Positions 39,440 through 49,997 of a stretch of 64,000 nucleotides of DNA are shown here, piece after piece. Origin of the DNA: Thiosocius sp963753845. Its GTDB lineage: Bacteria > Pseudomonadota > Gammaproteobacteria > Chromatiales > Chromatiaceae. The first letter of the stretch is position 1; the number at the start of each line of letters is the position of its first letter. Below the pieces are notes generated by a model that saw only the letters and a list, made by a program, of their open reading frames with translations, was not told where the DNA came from and did not search any database. The translations under genes were made by a program, and so were the position numbers. The stretch is from positions 62,001 through 126,000 of the forward strand of contig CAVWEI010000001.1 of assembly GCA_963753845.1 (NCBI GenBank). Reading direction: 5' to 3'.

Positions 39440-41155
39440 TTAGTCCTTGGTGACTCGGTTTATCTCTTCCAGGCTGGTCATGCCCGCCTTGACCTTGGCG
39501 AGGCCGGATGCACGCAGGTCCTGCAGGCCTTCCGACTTGGCGAGATCGCGTATCTGGATGGCATTGCCGTTCTCCATGATCATCCGGCCCATGGCCTCGG
39601 TGACCGGCATGACCTCGAAGATGCCGACACGGCCCTTGTAGCCCTTGGTGCACTTGTCGCAGCCGACCGCCTTGTAAACCTGCAGGCCCTTGCGGATCTC
39701 GGCATCGCTAAAGCCCTCTTCGATCAGGGCGTCGTGCGGGACGTCATCGACCGTCTTGCAGTGCTCGCACAGACGGCGCGCGAGGCGCTGCGCCAGGATC
39801 AGGTTGACCGAAGAGGCGATATTGAATGCGGGGATGCCCATGTTTGCCAGGCGGGTCAGGGTCTGGGGTGCATCGTTGGTGTGCAGGGTGGACAAGACCA
39901 GGTGACCGGTCTGTGCCGCCTTGACCGAGATCTCCGCGGTCTCGAGGTCACGGATCTCACCGACCATCACGATGTCCGGGTCCTGGCGCAGGAAGGCGCG
40001 CAGGGCCTCGGCGAAGGTCAGGCCGGTCCTGACGTTGACATTGACCTGGTTGATGCCGGCGACCTGGATCTCGACCGGGTCCTCCGCGGTCGAGATGTTG
40101 ACCTCGGGGTCGTTGAGCATGTTCAGCGCGGTATACAGGGTGACCGTCTTACCACTACCGGTCGGTCCGGTGACCAGCACCATGCCGTAGGGTTTCGAGA
40201 TCGCCTCGACGAAGTGCTTCTTCTGCTGCTCGTCGAAACCCAGCGATTCCACACCCAGGGTGGCCGCGGATGAATCGAGGATACGCAGCACCACCTTTTC
40301 GCCGTAAAGGGTGGGGCAGGTGTTGACACGAAAATCGATCGAGCGGTTGCGCGACAGGACCATCTTGATACGGCCGTCCTGGGGCACCCGGCGCTCGGCG
40401 ATATTCATGCGCGCCATGACCTTGAGGCGCGCTGCAAGACGTGCGGCGATATTGACCGGCGGCATGGCCTTTTCGTGCAGCATGCCGTCCTGGCGGTAGC
40501 GCACCCGGTACATCTTTTCGTACGGCTCGAAGTGGATATCCGAGGTGCCCGAATTGATCGCGTCGAGCAGGATCTTGTTCACGTAGCGAACCACCGGTGC
40601 ATCGTCGACGTCGAGGTTCGATTCCTTGTCGCCGACATCATCGTCGCCCGAAATGATATCGAGATTCTCGAGATCCTCGTCGAGCATATCGCTCATCGAG
40701 GTGTCCTGTGCCTCGATCGACTTGTCGATAGCGGCGGAGAGCTTGCTCTCCTCGACCAGGACGGCGTCGGTGGTCAGGCCGGTGTGGAACTTGATCTCGT
40801 CCAGGCCCTGGTGGTTGGTCGGGTCCGAGACGGCGAGGAAAAGGCGGTTGCCGCGCTTGATCAGCGGCAGCGCATGGTGCTTGCGGACCAGTTTTTCCTC
40901 GACCAGGTTGGCCGGCATGTGCGAGGGGTCGATCGCATCCAGGTCGAACAGGGGAACGCCGTATTCGAGGGATGCGGCGACGGCGACATCGTGTGACTTG
41001 ACCAGACCCTGCTTTACCAGGTGGGAGACCAGCGGGCGCTTGGCGGCCGTCGCCTCCTCGGTCGCGATATTGGCCTCTTCTTCAGAAAGCAGACCGTCCT
41101 GGACCAGGCGGCGGGCGAGGCCGCCAAGACGTGTGATCGGGCTAGTGCTTGCCAT
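39440..41155 (-). CDS. pilB: type IV pilus assembly ATPase PilB
   Basis: PilB is the hexameric ATPase that powers pilus extension. The protein has 571 residues: an N-terminal MshEN/T2SSE-N domain, then the ATPase domain with Walker A GPTGSGKT, the Asp box (TSDIHFEP), the Walker B-like VGEIRDLETA and His box LVLSTLHTNDA. A tetracysteine zinc motif (CEHC ... CDKC) follows. No frame break is seen in this 1.7 kb gene, in contrast to its neighbours. It precedes pilC by 12 bases. Confidence 0.97.
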   Translation of the reverse strand: MASTSPITRLGGLARRLVQDGLLSEEEANIATEEATAAKRPLVSHLVKQGLVKSHDVAVAASLEYGVPLFDLDAIDPSHMPANLVEEKLVRKHHALPLIKRGNRLFLAVSDPTNHQGLDEIKFHTGLTTDAVLVEESKLSAAIDKSIEAQDTSMSDMLDEDLENLDIISGDDDVGDKESNLDVDDAPVVRYVNKILLDAINSGTSDIHFEPYEKMYRVRYRQDGMLHEKAMPPVNIAARLAARLKVMARMNIAERRVPQDGRIKMVLSRNRSIDFRVNTCPTLYGEKVVLRILDSSAATLGVESLGFDEQQKKHFVEAISKPYGMVLVTGPTGSGKTVTLYTALNMLNDPEVNISTAEDPVEIQVAGINQVNVNVRTGLTFAEALRAFLRQDPDIVMVGEIRDLETAEISVKAAQTGHLVLSTLHTNDAPQTLTRLANMGIPAFNIASSVNLILAQRLARRLCEHCKTVDDVPHDALIEEGFSDAEIRKGLQVYKAVGCDKCTKGYKGRVGIFEVMPVTEAMGRMIMENGNAIQIRDLAKSEGLQDLRASGLAKVKAGMTSLEEINRVTKD

Positions 41156-41306
41156 GATTCATTAAGGCCTGTTCGCTAAATCGTCCGGATATTGCGCCAG
41201 AGTATATATCCCATAAGATTTTTTTTCGTGCTGCGGGTGAAGCGGCGTCTTTGATGTCATCGGCCTGTATCGCGCCGACTTTAGGGCAGATCAGGCGGTT
41301 GCGGTG

Positions 41307-41731
41307 TCAGGGGCAGGCGGCGGTGACAGCGGTTGCCGATGGCGTGTCCGCGTCACAGCATTTGTTCATGCGGTTCTCGCAGCGCACCCAGATGTCCGCG
41401 TTGAACTCGCCCTGGACATCGTACGAATTGGAGGTGGCTGAAACAACGTCGAAGGTGTAGGCGCCACTGTTGATGTCGGTGAGGAATCTGTGCAATCTCG
41501 GGGTCGGCGTTTGCCCCGACATAGGTGCCGTTCTCGAGGCGGAAGTCCTCGATCGGCGTGCGCAGGCCGTTCATGTCGGACCTTATGGTCGCGAAGTGTC
41601 CTTCGCGTATGTAGCCGTTGTAGGCAGGGAATAGCGATAGCCGCGAGGACCGAGATGACCGCGATCGTGATCATCAGTTCGACGAGTGTGAAGCCCTGGG
41701 TGCGTCGATGCGTAACGATTGTATGTTGCAT
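41307..41731 (-). CDS. type IV pilin, second copy, with two apparent +1 frameshifts
   Basis: This is a prepilin with a 13-residue leader ending Gly and the mature N-terminus FTLVELMITIAVISVLAAIAIP, the hydrophobic assembly helix. The natural continuation AYNGYIREGHFATIRSDM is in the next frame, starting right after IP; one extra T in CCCTGCC explains it. A second +1 shift near 41493 moves to the frame RFLTDINSGAYTFDVV, ending with a Cys-containing loop (CENRMNKCC) and TAACP. With both bases removed the protein is about 140 residues, a normal pilin. It lies between the first pilin and pilB. Confidence 0.8.
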
Positions 41732-41809
41732 CGTCCATCGAAGTTCCTTGTGCGCGTCGTCCTGTGATGATCGGAGCCCGGCAGCAACGAGGAAGGGCGT
41801 GGACCAGGC

Positions 41810-42292
41810 TCACCCCGCTGTCGAGCTCATGCAGAACTTACATGTCTGACTTGCATCGATCGTGACCGTATCTGCAGTCAAGTCGCAGGTAAGCCGGCTG
41901 GCAACGGTGACGTTCTCGGTACTGCGGTGCTGGTGTCGATGACAATGCCGACTGCGCCAGTAGAGCATCAACTGCGGCGGCTGCGAATGCAGTCTGCAGT
42001 CGCATCCTCCGGTGCGGCCTTCTGGCCTTCCGGGTTGACGATGTCGTGATCCAGTCGGCAGCATGGTCAGGGCTGTGGTAGCGCGTGCCACCGCGTGCCG
42101 AGGTTGCTGCACGCTTCGGCAAGTTCTGCCTTGATGGACACGCACGGCACCGTCGTAGTGCTCGGTGACCTTGGCCATCCGCGCTTCCGTGATGTAGTTG
42201 TTGTATGCCGGGATGGCGATGGCCGCGAGGATCGCGATAATCGCCACAACGATCATGAGTTCGATAAGTGTAAAACCTGACTGCTTCTTCAT
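41810..42292 (-). CDS. pilA: major-type pilin gene PilA, broken by several frame changes
   Basis: The N-terminus is a textbook type IV pilin: six-residue leader MKKQSG, then FTLIELMIVVAIIAILAAIAIPAYNNYI with Glu5. After GAV (about 42145) the coding signal jumps between frames: SIKAELAEACSNL, then YHSPDHAADWI, then DIVNPEGQKAAPEDATADC, then TGAVGIVIDTS, then back to TENVTVASRLTCDLTADTV and a Cys near the end. At least four indels are needed, so this is either a decayed pseudogene or a badly assembled hypervariable locus. AGGAGA lies just before the ATG. The position next to pilR supports the pilA name. Confidence 0.75.
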   Translation of the reverse strand: MKKQSGFTLIELMIVVAIIAILAAIAIPAYNNYITEARMAKVTEHYDGAVRVHQGRTCRSVQQPRHAVARATTALTMLPTGSRHRQPGRPEGRTGGCDCRLHSQPPQLMLYWRSRHCHRHQHRSTENVTVASRLTCDLTADTVTIDASQTCKFCMSSTAG

Positions 42293-42379
42293 GGACTATC
42301 TCCTGGTTAATATCTGCGGTCGCGTATGCTAACGGCCATTGAAAATCAAACTTTAGAGGCCTGATCCAGGTCGTTTGCG

Positions 42380-42394
42380 ACAACCTGACTGCCT
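42380..42394 (-). promoter_or_regulatory. possible sigma-54 promoter of pilA
   Basis: On the minus strand AGGCAGTCAGGTTGT matches the sigma-54 pattern (GGCA at -24, TTG then T instead of C at -12) with the correct spacing and lies about 90 bases before the pilA ATG. The neighbouring PilR is a sigma-54 activator, and pilA is its known target in Pseudomonas. The -12 element has one mismatch in the key GC, so the call is tentative. Confidence 0.4.
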
Positions 42395-42557
42395 GTGTCA
42401 GGGATTCTGCAGGTTACGTGCCAATGTTTTGGAAATCCGTGAACCGGGTGTCAAAGCGCGCAAAACCGGGGCTTTTGGGCAGGGCGCCCGGTGGCATGCG
42501 TTGCCTGATGAATTTCGATCCCGGGAATCGGGCGCGGTGCCTGACGCCGTGCGTCAC

Positions 42558-43927
<1,370 letters not shown>

Positions 43928-43931
<4 letters not shown>

Positions 43932-45622
43932 ATCTTCCGGCTTCGTTTAGGGTTGGGGAAGCTTAGCCGAAAGCAGCTGCCGCCGGTCGGCTGGGGCAGG
44001 TACTCGAGGCGGATATGGTTTGCCTCGCAAAGCTGACGCGCGATGTAGAGGCCCAGCCCGGTTCCTTCGTTGCGCGTGGTGAAGAAGGGCTCGAACAGGT
44101 TCGTCTCCGCCCGCCTCGGGATGCCGGGGCCATTGTCGCGCAGTTCCAGAAAGGGCCCGCCCGACTCATAGGTGATGCCGCCGACGAGACGGATGCTCAG
44201 CTCCCCCGGGGCGCGGTCGAAATGACGTACGGCGTTGTCGCACAGCACGTCGATGACCTGGCGCAACTGGCCGGGATCGGCGAACACGGTGGTGCCTGCC
44301 GGTTCGGTCTGCTTCTGCAGTTGCGCGGCGGTAAGCCGGTGCGTCGCGCGGATCTCCTCGATCTGCTCCTCCAGCCAGGGCGCCAGTACCAAAGGTTTCG
44401 GGTGTGGACTGTCCTGGCGCGAGAGCTTGAGAATGCTCTCGACGACTGCGTTCACCCGGCCCGAGTTGTGCTGGATGATCTCGATCATGCGCCTGTCCGT
44501 TGCCGGCAGATCAGTGGATTCGTCCAGCAGCTGCGAGGCATGGCTGATGGCCCCGAGCGGGTTGCGGATCTCGTGGGCGATGCCGGCGGTCAGCCGCCCC
44601 AGTGAGGCCAGCTTGAGCTGCTGTGCCTGTGCCGTGAGCTGGGCCGTATCCTCCAGCACGATCAGGGTGCTCTGGTTGTCGGTGTCGCCCATCGGGGTGA
44701 AGGCGGCACGCAGGTCCCGTCCGCCGGAGGTGGCGCGAAAATCGGGACGGTCACGGGCCGGATGCTTCAGCCACTGCCGGAACTGATGCGCCAGGGGCGG
44801 CGCGCATTCCTCCAGGGGGTAATGGCGCATGGCCACGGGCATGCCGAGCAGTACCCAGGCCGTTTCGTTCATCACCTGGATGGTTTCCATGTCATCGACC
44901 ACAAGGATGCCCGCGCGCATCTGCTGGATCACGAAGTCGTTCAGCTGGGCCAGGTTGGCGAGGTCCGATTCGCGCTGGCTGGCGAGCTGTTCACTCTCTG
45001 CTGCACGCGTGCCGAGCCGGTACGCGAGCAGCGCGAGGGCGAAGTAAGAAATGCCGAGCAGGCCGGCCTGGGTGTATGCGGTCTCCGGGAAGGCGCCGCT
45101 CATGTGCGAGTAGATGCGCTCTGCCAGCACGGTCAGGGATGCGATGGCGGCGAACAGCAGCGCGGTCCGGCCGACCAGGCTGAGACTTCCCAGGGCGATG
45201 GATACGGCAATAAGCATACCCAGCCCGGACTGGACGCCACCGCTGGCATGCATCATCACGGTGATCAGGAGGATGTCGATGAATATCGCCAGCTGGGCCT
45301 GGTTTTCATCGTCACCCATTTGGCGCAGGTGCATGACCAGGGCCACGATGGCCAGGCCGAGGTACAGGTGTACCGTGACGGTGAAAACGGTGGGCAGGTA
45401 GGTCCCGAGTGGGCCCTGGCCGATACCGAAATAGGTGAGAAACAGCGCGACACCGAGCGCGACCCGGTAGATGAGGTACAGGCGGAGTTGGGCGTTCTCG
45501 CCGCCGATTTCGGCTGGGGGGCGGTCTGTACCGGGCCCCGCCTGCTGCGCGCTTGCTTTCAACTTGTTCTCGACATGCCTCTGAATACCGGCTGCGGATC
45601 CCCGGTGACGAACAATACTCAA
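43928..45622 (-). CDS. pilS: sensor histidine kinase PilS
   Basis: PilS is the membrane kinase paired with PilR; in Pseudomonas it senses pilin in the membrane. The protein is up to 564 residues: about six membrane segments between residues 45 and 205, a PAS-like domain (MRAGILVVDDMETIQVMNETA), a HisKA domain with the phospho-acceptor His in AGIAHEIRNPLGAI, and a HATPase domain with DNAVRH, DNGPGIP and GTGLGLYIARQL. The start is a TTG at 45622 and is uncertain, since the first ~20 residues have no family match; a TTG at 45562 is an alternative. Confidence 0.92.
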
Positions 45623-45697
45623 CAGTGATCTGTCTTTTTGCGCTTCCGGTCTATCTCGATCAGAATGCCCGGATTCGATGCTGCATGGAATCAGACC

Positions 45698-46858
45698 GTG
45701 AACCTACACGAATTTCAGTCCAAAAAGCTATTTGCCGGTTACGGCATACCGGTGCCGTTCGGGTACGCGGTCGAGACTGCCAAGGAGGCGCGCAGCGCGG
45801 CCGAGGAAATCGGCGGCGGGCGCTGGGTGGTGAAGGCCCAGGCCCATACGGGGGGGCGCGGCAAGGCGGGCGGTGTGGTCATTGTCGATTCAACGGAGCA
45901 GGTGGAGACAGAGGCCAAGCGGATGCTCTCGGGCCGCATCGTAACCAATCAGACGGGCCCCGAAGGCCTGCCGGTAAGTTATATCCTGGTCGAGGAACCG
46001 ACCGACATTGCCGAGGAACTCTATATCAGCGCACTGGTCGATCGTGCGACCCGTCGGGTACTGGTGATGGCATCGCGGGCGGGCGGAATGAATATCGAGG
46101 AGGTGGCGGCACAGACACCCGAAAAGATCATCACCACCCTGATCGACCCGGCCGCGGGCGTCCAGCCTTATCAGGCGCGGCAAATCGGGTTTTCGCTCGG
46201 GTTCAACGCCGAGCAGGTCAAGCAGTTCCAGAAGATACTGTTCAGCCTGATAAAACTGTTTCACAGCGAGGACGCCAGCCTGGTCGAGATCAATCCCCTG
46301 GTGGTGACGCCGCAGGGTCATCTGCTGGCGCTGGATGCGAAGATCAATCTCGACAGCAACGCGCTGTATCGTCACAAGGACCTGCTGGCGATGCGCGACA
46401 TCAGCCAGGAGGACCCGCGCGAGGCGGCTGCAGCCGAACACGACCTCAATTACATCACCCTGGACGGCAATATCGGTTGCATGGTCAACGGTGCGGGTTT
46501 GGCCATGGCCACCATGGACCTGGTGCAACTGCATGGCGGTTCCCCGGCGAACTTTCTCGATGTCGGCGGAGGCACTACTGCGGAACGCGTCACCGAGGCG
46601 TTCAAGATTATCCTGTCGGACGACAAGGTCAGGGCGGTGCTGGTCAATATCTTCGGCGGCATCGTGCGTTGTGACCTGATCGCCCAGGGGATCATCAACG
46701 CGGTTCGCGAGGTGGGTATCGAGGTCCCGGTGGTCATACGGCTGGAAGGGACCAATGCCGAACAGGGCCTGAAGCTGCTCAACGAGAGCGGCCTGGCCCT
46801 GCAAACCGCGTCCGACCTGACCGAGGCCGCCGAGAAGGTCGTTGCTGCAGCCGCCTGA
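45698..46858 (+). CDS. sucC: succinyl-CoA synthetase beta subunit SucC
   Basis: SucC is the ATP-grasp subunit of succinyl-CoA synthetase in the TCA cycle. The protein has 386 residues from GTG 45698, which gives the family N-terminus NLHEFQSKKLFAGYG; an earlier ATG adds a 20-residue extension with no counterpart. Motifs are KAQAHTGGRGKAGGV (nucleotide binding), EINPLVVTPQG and GCMVNGAGLAMATMD, and NIFGGIVRCD. A palindromic repeat element separates it from sucD, which normally follows within a few bases. Confidence 0.96.
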   Translation: MNLHEFQSKKLFAGYGIPVPFGYAVETAKEARSAAEEIGGGRWVVKAQAHTGGRGKAGGVVIVDSTEQVETEAKRMLSGRIVTNQTGPEGLPVSYILVEEPTDIAEELYISALVDRATRRVLVMASRAGGMNIEEVAAQTPEKIITTLIDPAAGVQPYQARQIGFSLGFNAEQVKQFQKILFSLIKLFHSEDASLVEINPLVVTPQGHLLALDAKINLDSNALYRHKDLLAMRDISQEDPREAAAAEHDLNYITLDGNIGCMVNGAGLAMATMDLVQLHGGSPANFLDVGGGTTAERVTEAFKIILSDDKVRAVLVNIFGGIVRCDLIAQGIINAVREVGIEVPVVIRLEGTNAEQGLKLLNESGLALQTASDLTEAAEKVVAAAA

Positions 46859-46865
46859 TGCCCCT

Positions 46866-46968
46866 GGACGCAGAGGACACACAGATCCTCAGAGATCGCA
46901 GAGAAGAGCCCGGGCTCGATCAGTCGAAATCTCTGTGTCCTCCGCGCTTCTCCGCGCACCCTGCGTCC
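46866..46968. repeat. 103-bp imperfect inverted repeat of the GCAGAG type between sucC and sucD
   Basis: The arms start with GGACGCAG at 46866 and end with CTGCGTCC at 46968. Each arm is a string of short GCGGAG/GCAGAG-like motifs (for example GGACACACAGA on the left and TCTGTGTCC on the right). Repeats of this general style are scattered through intergenic regions of many gammaproteobacteria; their role is unknown. It could form a long hairpin in the sucCD transcript. Confidence 0.65.
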
Positions 46969-46993
46969 CCACACTGAATTGGAACGATTCGAA

Positions 46994-47863
46994 ATGAGCA
47001 TACTGATCGACAAAGACACCAAGGTCATCTGCCAGGGATTTACCGGCAGGCAGGGGACCTTTCATTCCGAACAGGCGATAGCCTATGGCACCAAGCTGGT
47101 CGGCGGCGTCACGCCCGGCAAGGGCGGGCAGTCGCATCTGGACCGGCCGGTGTTCGATACGGTCCGCGATGCCGTGGCCGAGACCGGTGCCGACGCCAGC
47201 ATGATCTACGTGCCCGCGGCGTTCGCAGCGGACGCCATCCTGGAGGCGGCGGATGCGGGTATCAAGGTGGTGGTGTGTATCACCGAGGGTGTCCCGGTGC
47301 TGGACATGCTCAAGGTGCGCGCGGCCCTGGCCGGGAGTGATGTGCGCCTGGTCGGCCCCAACTGCCCCGGCGTGATAACACCCGGGCAGTGCAAGATCGG
47401 GATCATGCCCGGCGCCATCCACAAGTCCGGCAAGGTCGGTATCGTGTCGCGTTCCGGCACCCTCACCTACGAGGCGGTGTTCCAGACCACGCGACAGGGC
47501 CTGGGACAGAGTACCTGCGTGGGCATCGGTGGCGACCCGATCCATGGCATGAGTTTCATTGACTGCCTGGAGCTGTTCCAGAAGGACAGCCAGACCAGCG
47601 GGGTCGTCATGGTGGGCGAGATCGGTGGCAGTGCCGAAGAGGATGCGGCCGAGTTCATCGCCGACAAGGTAAGCAAGCCCGTGGTGGCCTACATCGCGGG
47701 CGTTACCGCCCCGGCCGGGAAACGCATGGGTCATGCCGGTGCGATCGTAAGCGGCGGCAAAGGCACCGCGGATGGCAAGTTCGCGGCCCTGGAGGCCGCT
47801 GGCGTGGCCACGGTGCGCTCGCCGGCACAGATCGGTGCGCGCATGGCCGAGCTGCTCGCCTGA
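46994..47863 (+). CDS. sucD: succinyl-CoA synthetase alpha subunit SucD
   Basis: SucD carries the CoA-binding Rossmann domain and the catalytic phospho-histidine of succinyl-CoA synthetase. The protein has 289 residues starting MSILIDKDTKVICQGFTG. The phosphohistidine lies in GKRMGHAGAI, and the CoA-binding GPNCPGVITPG and SRSGTLTYEAV segments are intact. The ATG at 46994 matches E. coli SucD exactly at the N-terminus, with GGAA about nine bases upstream; an ATG-less extension to 46979 is possible but unneeded. Confidence 0.97.
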   Translation: MSILIDKDTKVICQGFTGRQGTFHSEQAIAYGTKLVGGVTPGKGGQSHLDRPVFDTVRDAVAETGADASMIYVPAAFAADAILEAADAGIKVVVCITEGVPVLDMLKVRAALAGSDVRLVGPNCPGVITPGQCKIGIMPGAIHKSGKVGIVSRSGTLTYEAVFQTTRQGLGQSTCVGIGGDPIHGMSFIDCLELFQKDSQTSGVVMVGEIGGSAEEDAAEFIADKVSKPVVAYIAGVTAPAGKRMGHAGAIVSGGKGTADGKFAALEAAGVATVRSPAQIGARMAELLA

Positions 47864-47919
47864 GATCACCCGATGTGGGCGCATTGCCCCGGTCCGGACA
47901 GGATGGAGAATCGTAAGAG

Positions 47920-49516
47920 GTGGCGACAACCGTTGCACTCGCGCAGCTCGACCTGATCGTCGGCGATATCGCCGGCAATGCGCGGCGCGTGATCGATTGT
48001 GCCGCGCGACTGCGCGGCAAGGCCGATATCATCGTTTTCCCGGAGCTGACCCTGACCGGCTATCCACCGGAGGACCTGCTGTTGCGGCCGGCCTGCGATA
48101 CCCGCGTGGCAAGTGCACTGAAGGAGATCGCGCAGTCCGCGGTGGGTGTGACCCTGGTCCTCGGCTACCCGGCGATGCGCGACCGCGTGCGGTACAACGT
48201 GGCGGGTGTCGTGCGCGATGGCGTGGTCGAGGTCGAATACCGCAAGATGCAGTTGCCCAATTACAGCGTGTTCGACGAAAGGCGCTATTTCGAACCCGGC
48301 GCCCATGCCGTGGTGTTCGAGCAGGCAGGGGGCAGGTTCGGGGTCACGATCTGCGAGGATATATGGTTCGACACGCCGGTGCAGCGTGCGGCCGCTGCCG
48401 GTGCGCAGATCCTGTTGAACCTGAATGCCTCCCCGTTTCATCAGGGCAAGGCGATGGAGCGCGAGGCGCTGGTCTCTGAGCGCGCCGCCCGCTTCGGTGT
48501 GTCGGTGGTTTACGTCAATCTCACCGGTGGCCAGGACGAACTGGTGTTCGACGGTGGGTCTTTCGTCGTCGATAGCGGGCGGTGCCATCCAGCATCGATC
48601 CGGCATGTTTGTCGAGAGCGAAGATATCGTGACCATCGTCGACGGGGCACCGCAGCCGGGGGAAATACGGGCTTTTGCGAGCGACGAGGCGCAGGTGTAC
48701 GGTGCCCTGGTGACCGGCACCCGGGACTATGTCACCAAGAACGGCTTCGACTCCGTCGTACTGGGTCTGTCGGGTGGCATCGATTCCGCCCTGACCATGG
48801 CGATCGCGGTGGATGCACTGGGTCCGCAGAACGTGGAGGTGGTGTCGATGCCGTCGCGCTATACCGCGGACATCAGCAACCTGGACGCGGCCCGCCAGGC
48901 GGAACTGATGGGTGTTGCTTACCAGGTGATCCCGATCGAGCCCGCGTTCGAGGCGTTTCTCGATATGTTGTCGGAGACCTTTGCCGGCACCCGTCCGGAT
49001 ATTACCGAAGAGAATATCCAGGCGCGATGTCGGGGCATCATCCTGATGGCGATCAGTAACAAGCGCGGCCGTATGCTGCTGACCACCGGCAACAAGAGTG
49101 AGATGTCGGTTGGTTATGCTACGCTGTACGGCGATATGGCAGGCGGCTTCGCGCCTCTGAAAGACGTGCCCAAGCTGCTCGTGTTTCGTCTGGCGCGCTG
49201 GCGCAACCGCGACGGCGAGGTGATTCCGCAGCGGGTCATCGATCGTCCGCCGTCTGCCGAACTGCGTCCGGACCAGAAAGACACAGACAGTCTGCCGGAC
49301 TACGCGATTCTCGATGGGATACTGGCCCTGTATGTCGAACAGGACCGCTCGGTGGATGAGATCGTGGCGGCCGGCTACGACAGGCCGGTGGTCGAGCGCA
49401 TTGCGCGCCTGGTCGATCGCAATGAATACAAGCGCAGGCAGGCACCGCCGGGGGTCAAGATAACGCGGCGTGCCTACGGAAGGGACCGGCGCTATCCCAT
49501 CGTGAACGGATTTTGA
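47920..49516 (+). CDS. nadE: glutamine-dependent NAD+ synthetase NadE (apparent +1 frameshift)
   Basis: NadE amidates nicotinic acid adenine dinucleotide to NAD+. The N-terminal nitrilase-type glutaminase domain is intact: Glu in VFPELTLTGYPPEDLL, Lys in YRKMQLPNY, and Cys in TICEDIWF. The frame reads to GGSFVVDSGR at about 48586. The next frame then continues AIQHRSGMFVESEDIV and the synthetase domain with the P-loop LGLSGGIDSALT and GNKSEMSVGYATLYGDMAGG, to the end RRYPIVNGF. One surplus base, probably the T in GGTGCC near 48591, restores a protein of about 531 residues. It starts at GTG 47920. Confidence 0.93.
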
Positions 49517-49577
49517 TAAATGCAACGGGCCTTGGCCCGAAAGCGGAACAGACCAGTTTTTTCTCCGGGAGTCAGTC

Positions 49578-49916
49578 ATGAAGAAAGTCGAGGCCATCAT
49601 CAAACCGTTCAAGCTCGATGACGTGCGGGAGAGCCTGTCGAACATCGGCGTCACGGGGATGACCGCGATGGAGGTCAAGGGGTTCGGGCGTCAGAAAGGG
49701 CACACCGAGCTGTATCGGGGCGCCGAGTACGTGGTCGATTTTCTGCCCAAGCTGAAGATCGATGTCGTGGTCAGCGACGACCAGGTGGATGCCTGCATCG
49801 AGGCGATCACCAGTGCCGCGCGCACCGGCAAGATCGGTGACGGCAAGATATTCGTTTCCACTGTCGAGAAGGTCGTCCGCATCCGCACCGGAGAGCAGGA
49901 CGACGATGCCATCTGA
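49578..49916 (+). CDS. glnB: nitrogen regulatory PII protein
   Basis: PII is the trimeric sensor of 2-oxoglutarate and energy that controls NtrB and glutamine synthetase adenylylation. The protein has 112 residues with the T-loop uridylylation site Tyr51 (GAEYVVDFLPK), the B-loop TGKIGDGKIFV and the C-loop RIRTGE. GlnB and GlnK are hard to tell apart by sequence. The neighbour nadE, not amtB, favours GlnB, and a nadE-glnB pairing occurs in other proteobacteria. GGGAG precedes the ATG. Confidence 0.95.
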   Translation: MKKVEAIIKPFKLDDVRESLSNIGVTGMTAMEVKGFGRQKGHTELYRGAEYVVDFLPKLKIDVVVSDDQVDACIEAITSAARTGKIGDGKIFVSTVEKVVRIRTGEQDDDAI

Positions 49917-49941
49917 TTCGGCTTGAACCTCTGTAAGGCAT

Positions 49942-49965
49942 AAGGCCCCGCATCGACGGGGCCTT
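49942..49965 (+). terminator. intrinsic terminator after glnB
   Basis: AAGGCCCCG (49942-49950) pairs with CGGGGCCTT (49957-49965) around a 6-nt loop CATCGA, followed by TTC. The position 25 bases after the glnB stop and before the convergent bamD end fits shared termination. Confidence 0.85.
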
Positions 49966-49997
49966 TCGTCATGTGCAGTGTCCGCGGGTGACCGGGT

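Noticed and set aside
47920..49516. NadE as two separate genes (glutaminase and synthetase)
   Set aside because: The second domain has no start codon with a ribosome site at the junction, and the two frames overlap only as a broken linker.
49526..49539. CGGGCC-TT-GGCCCG hairpin between nadE and glnB as a terminator
   Set aside because: The loop is only two bases and the T-run follows more than ten bases later, so it does not have intrinsic terminator form.
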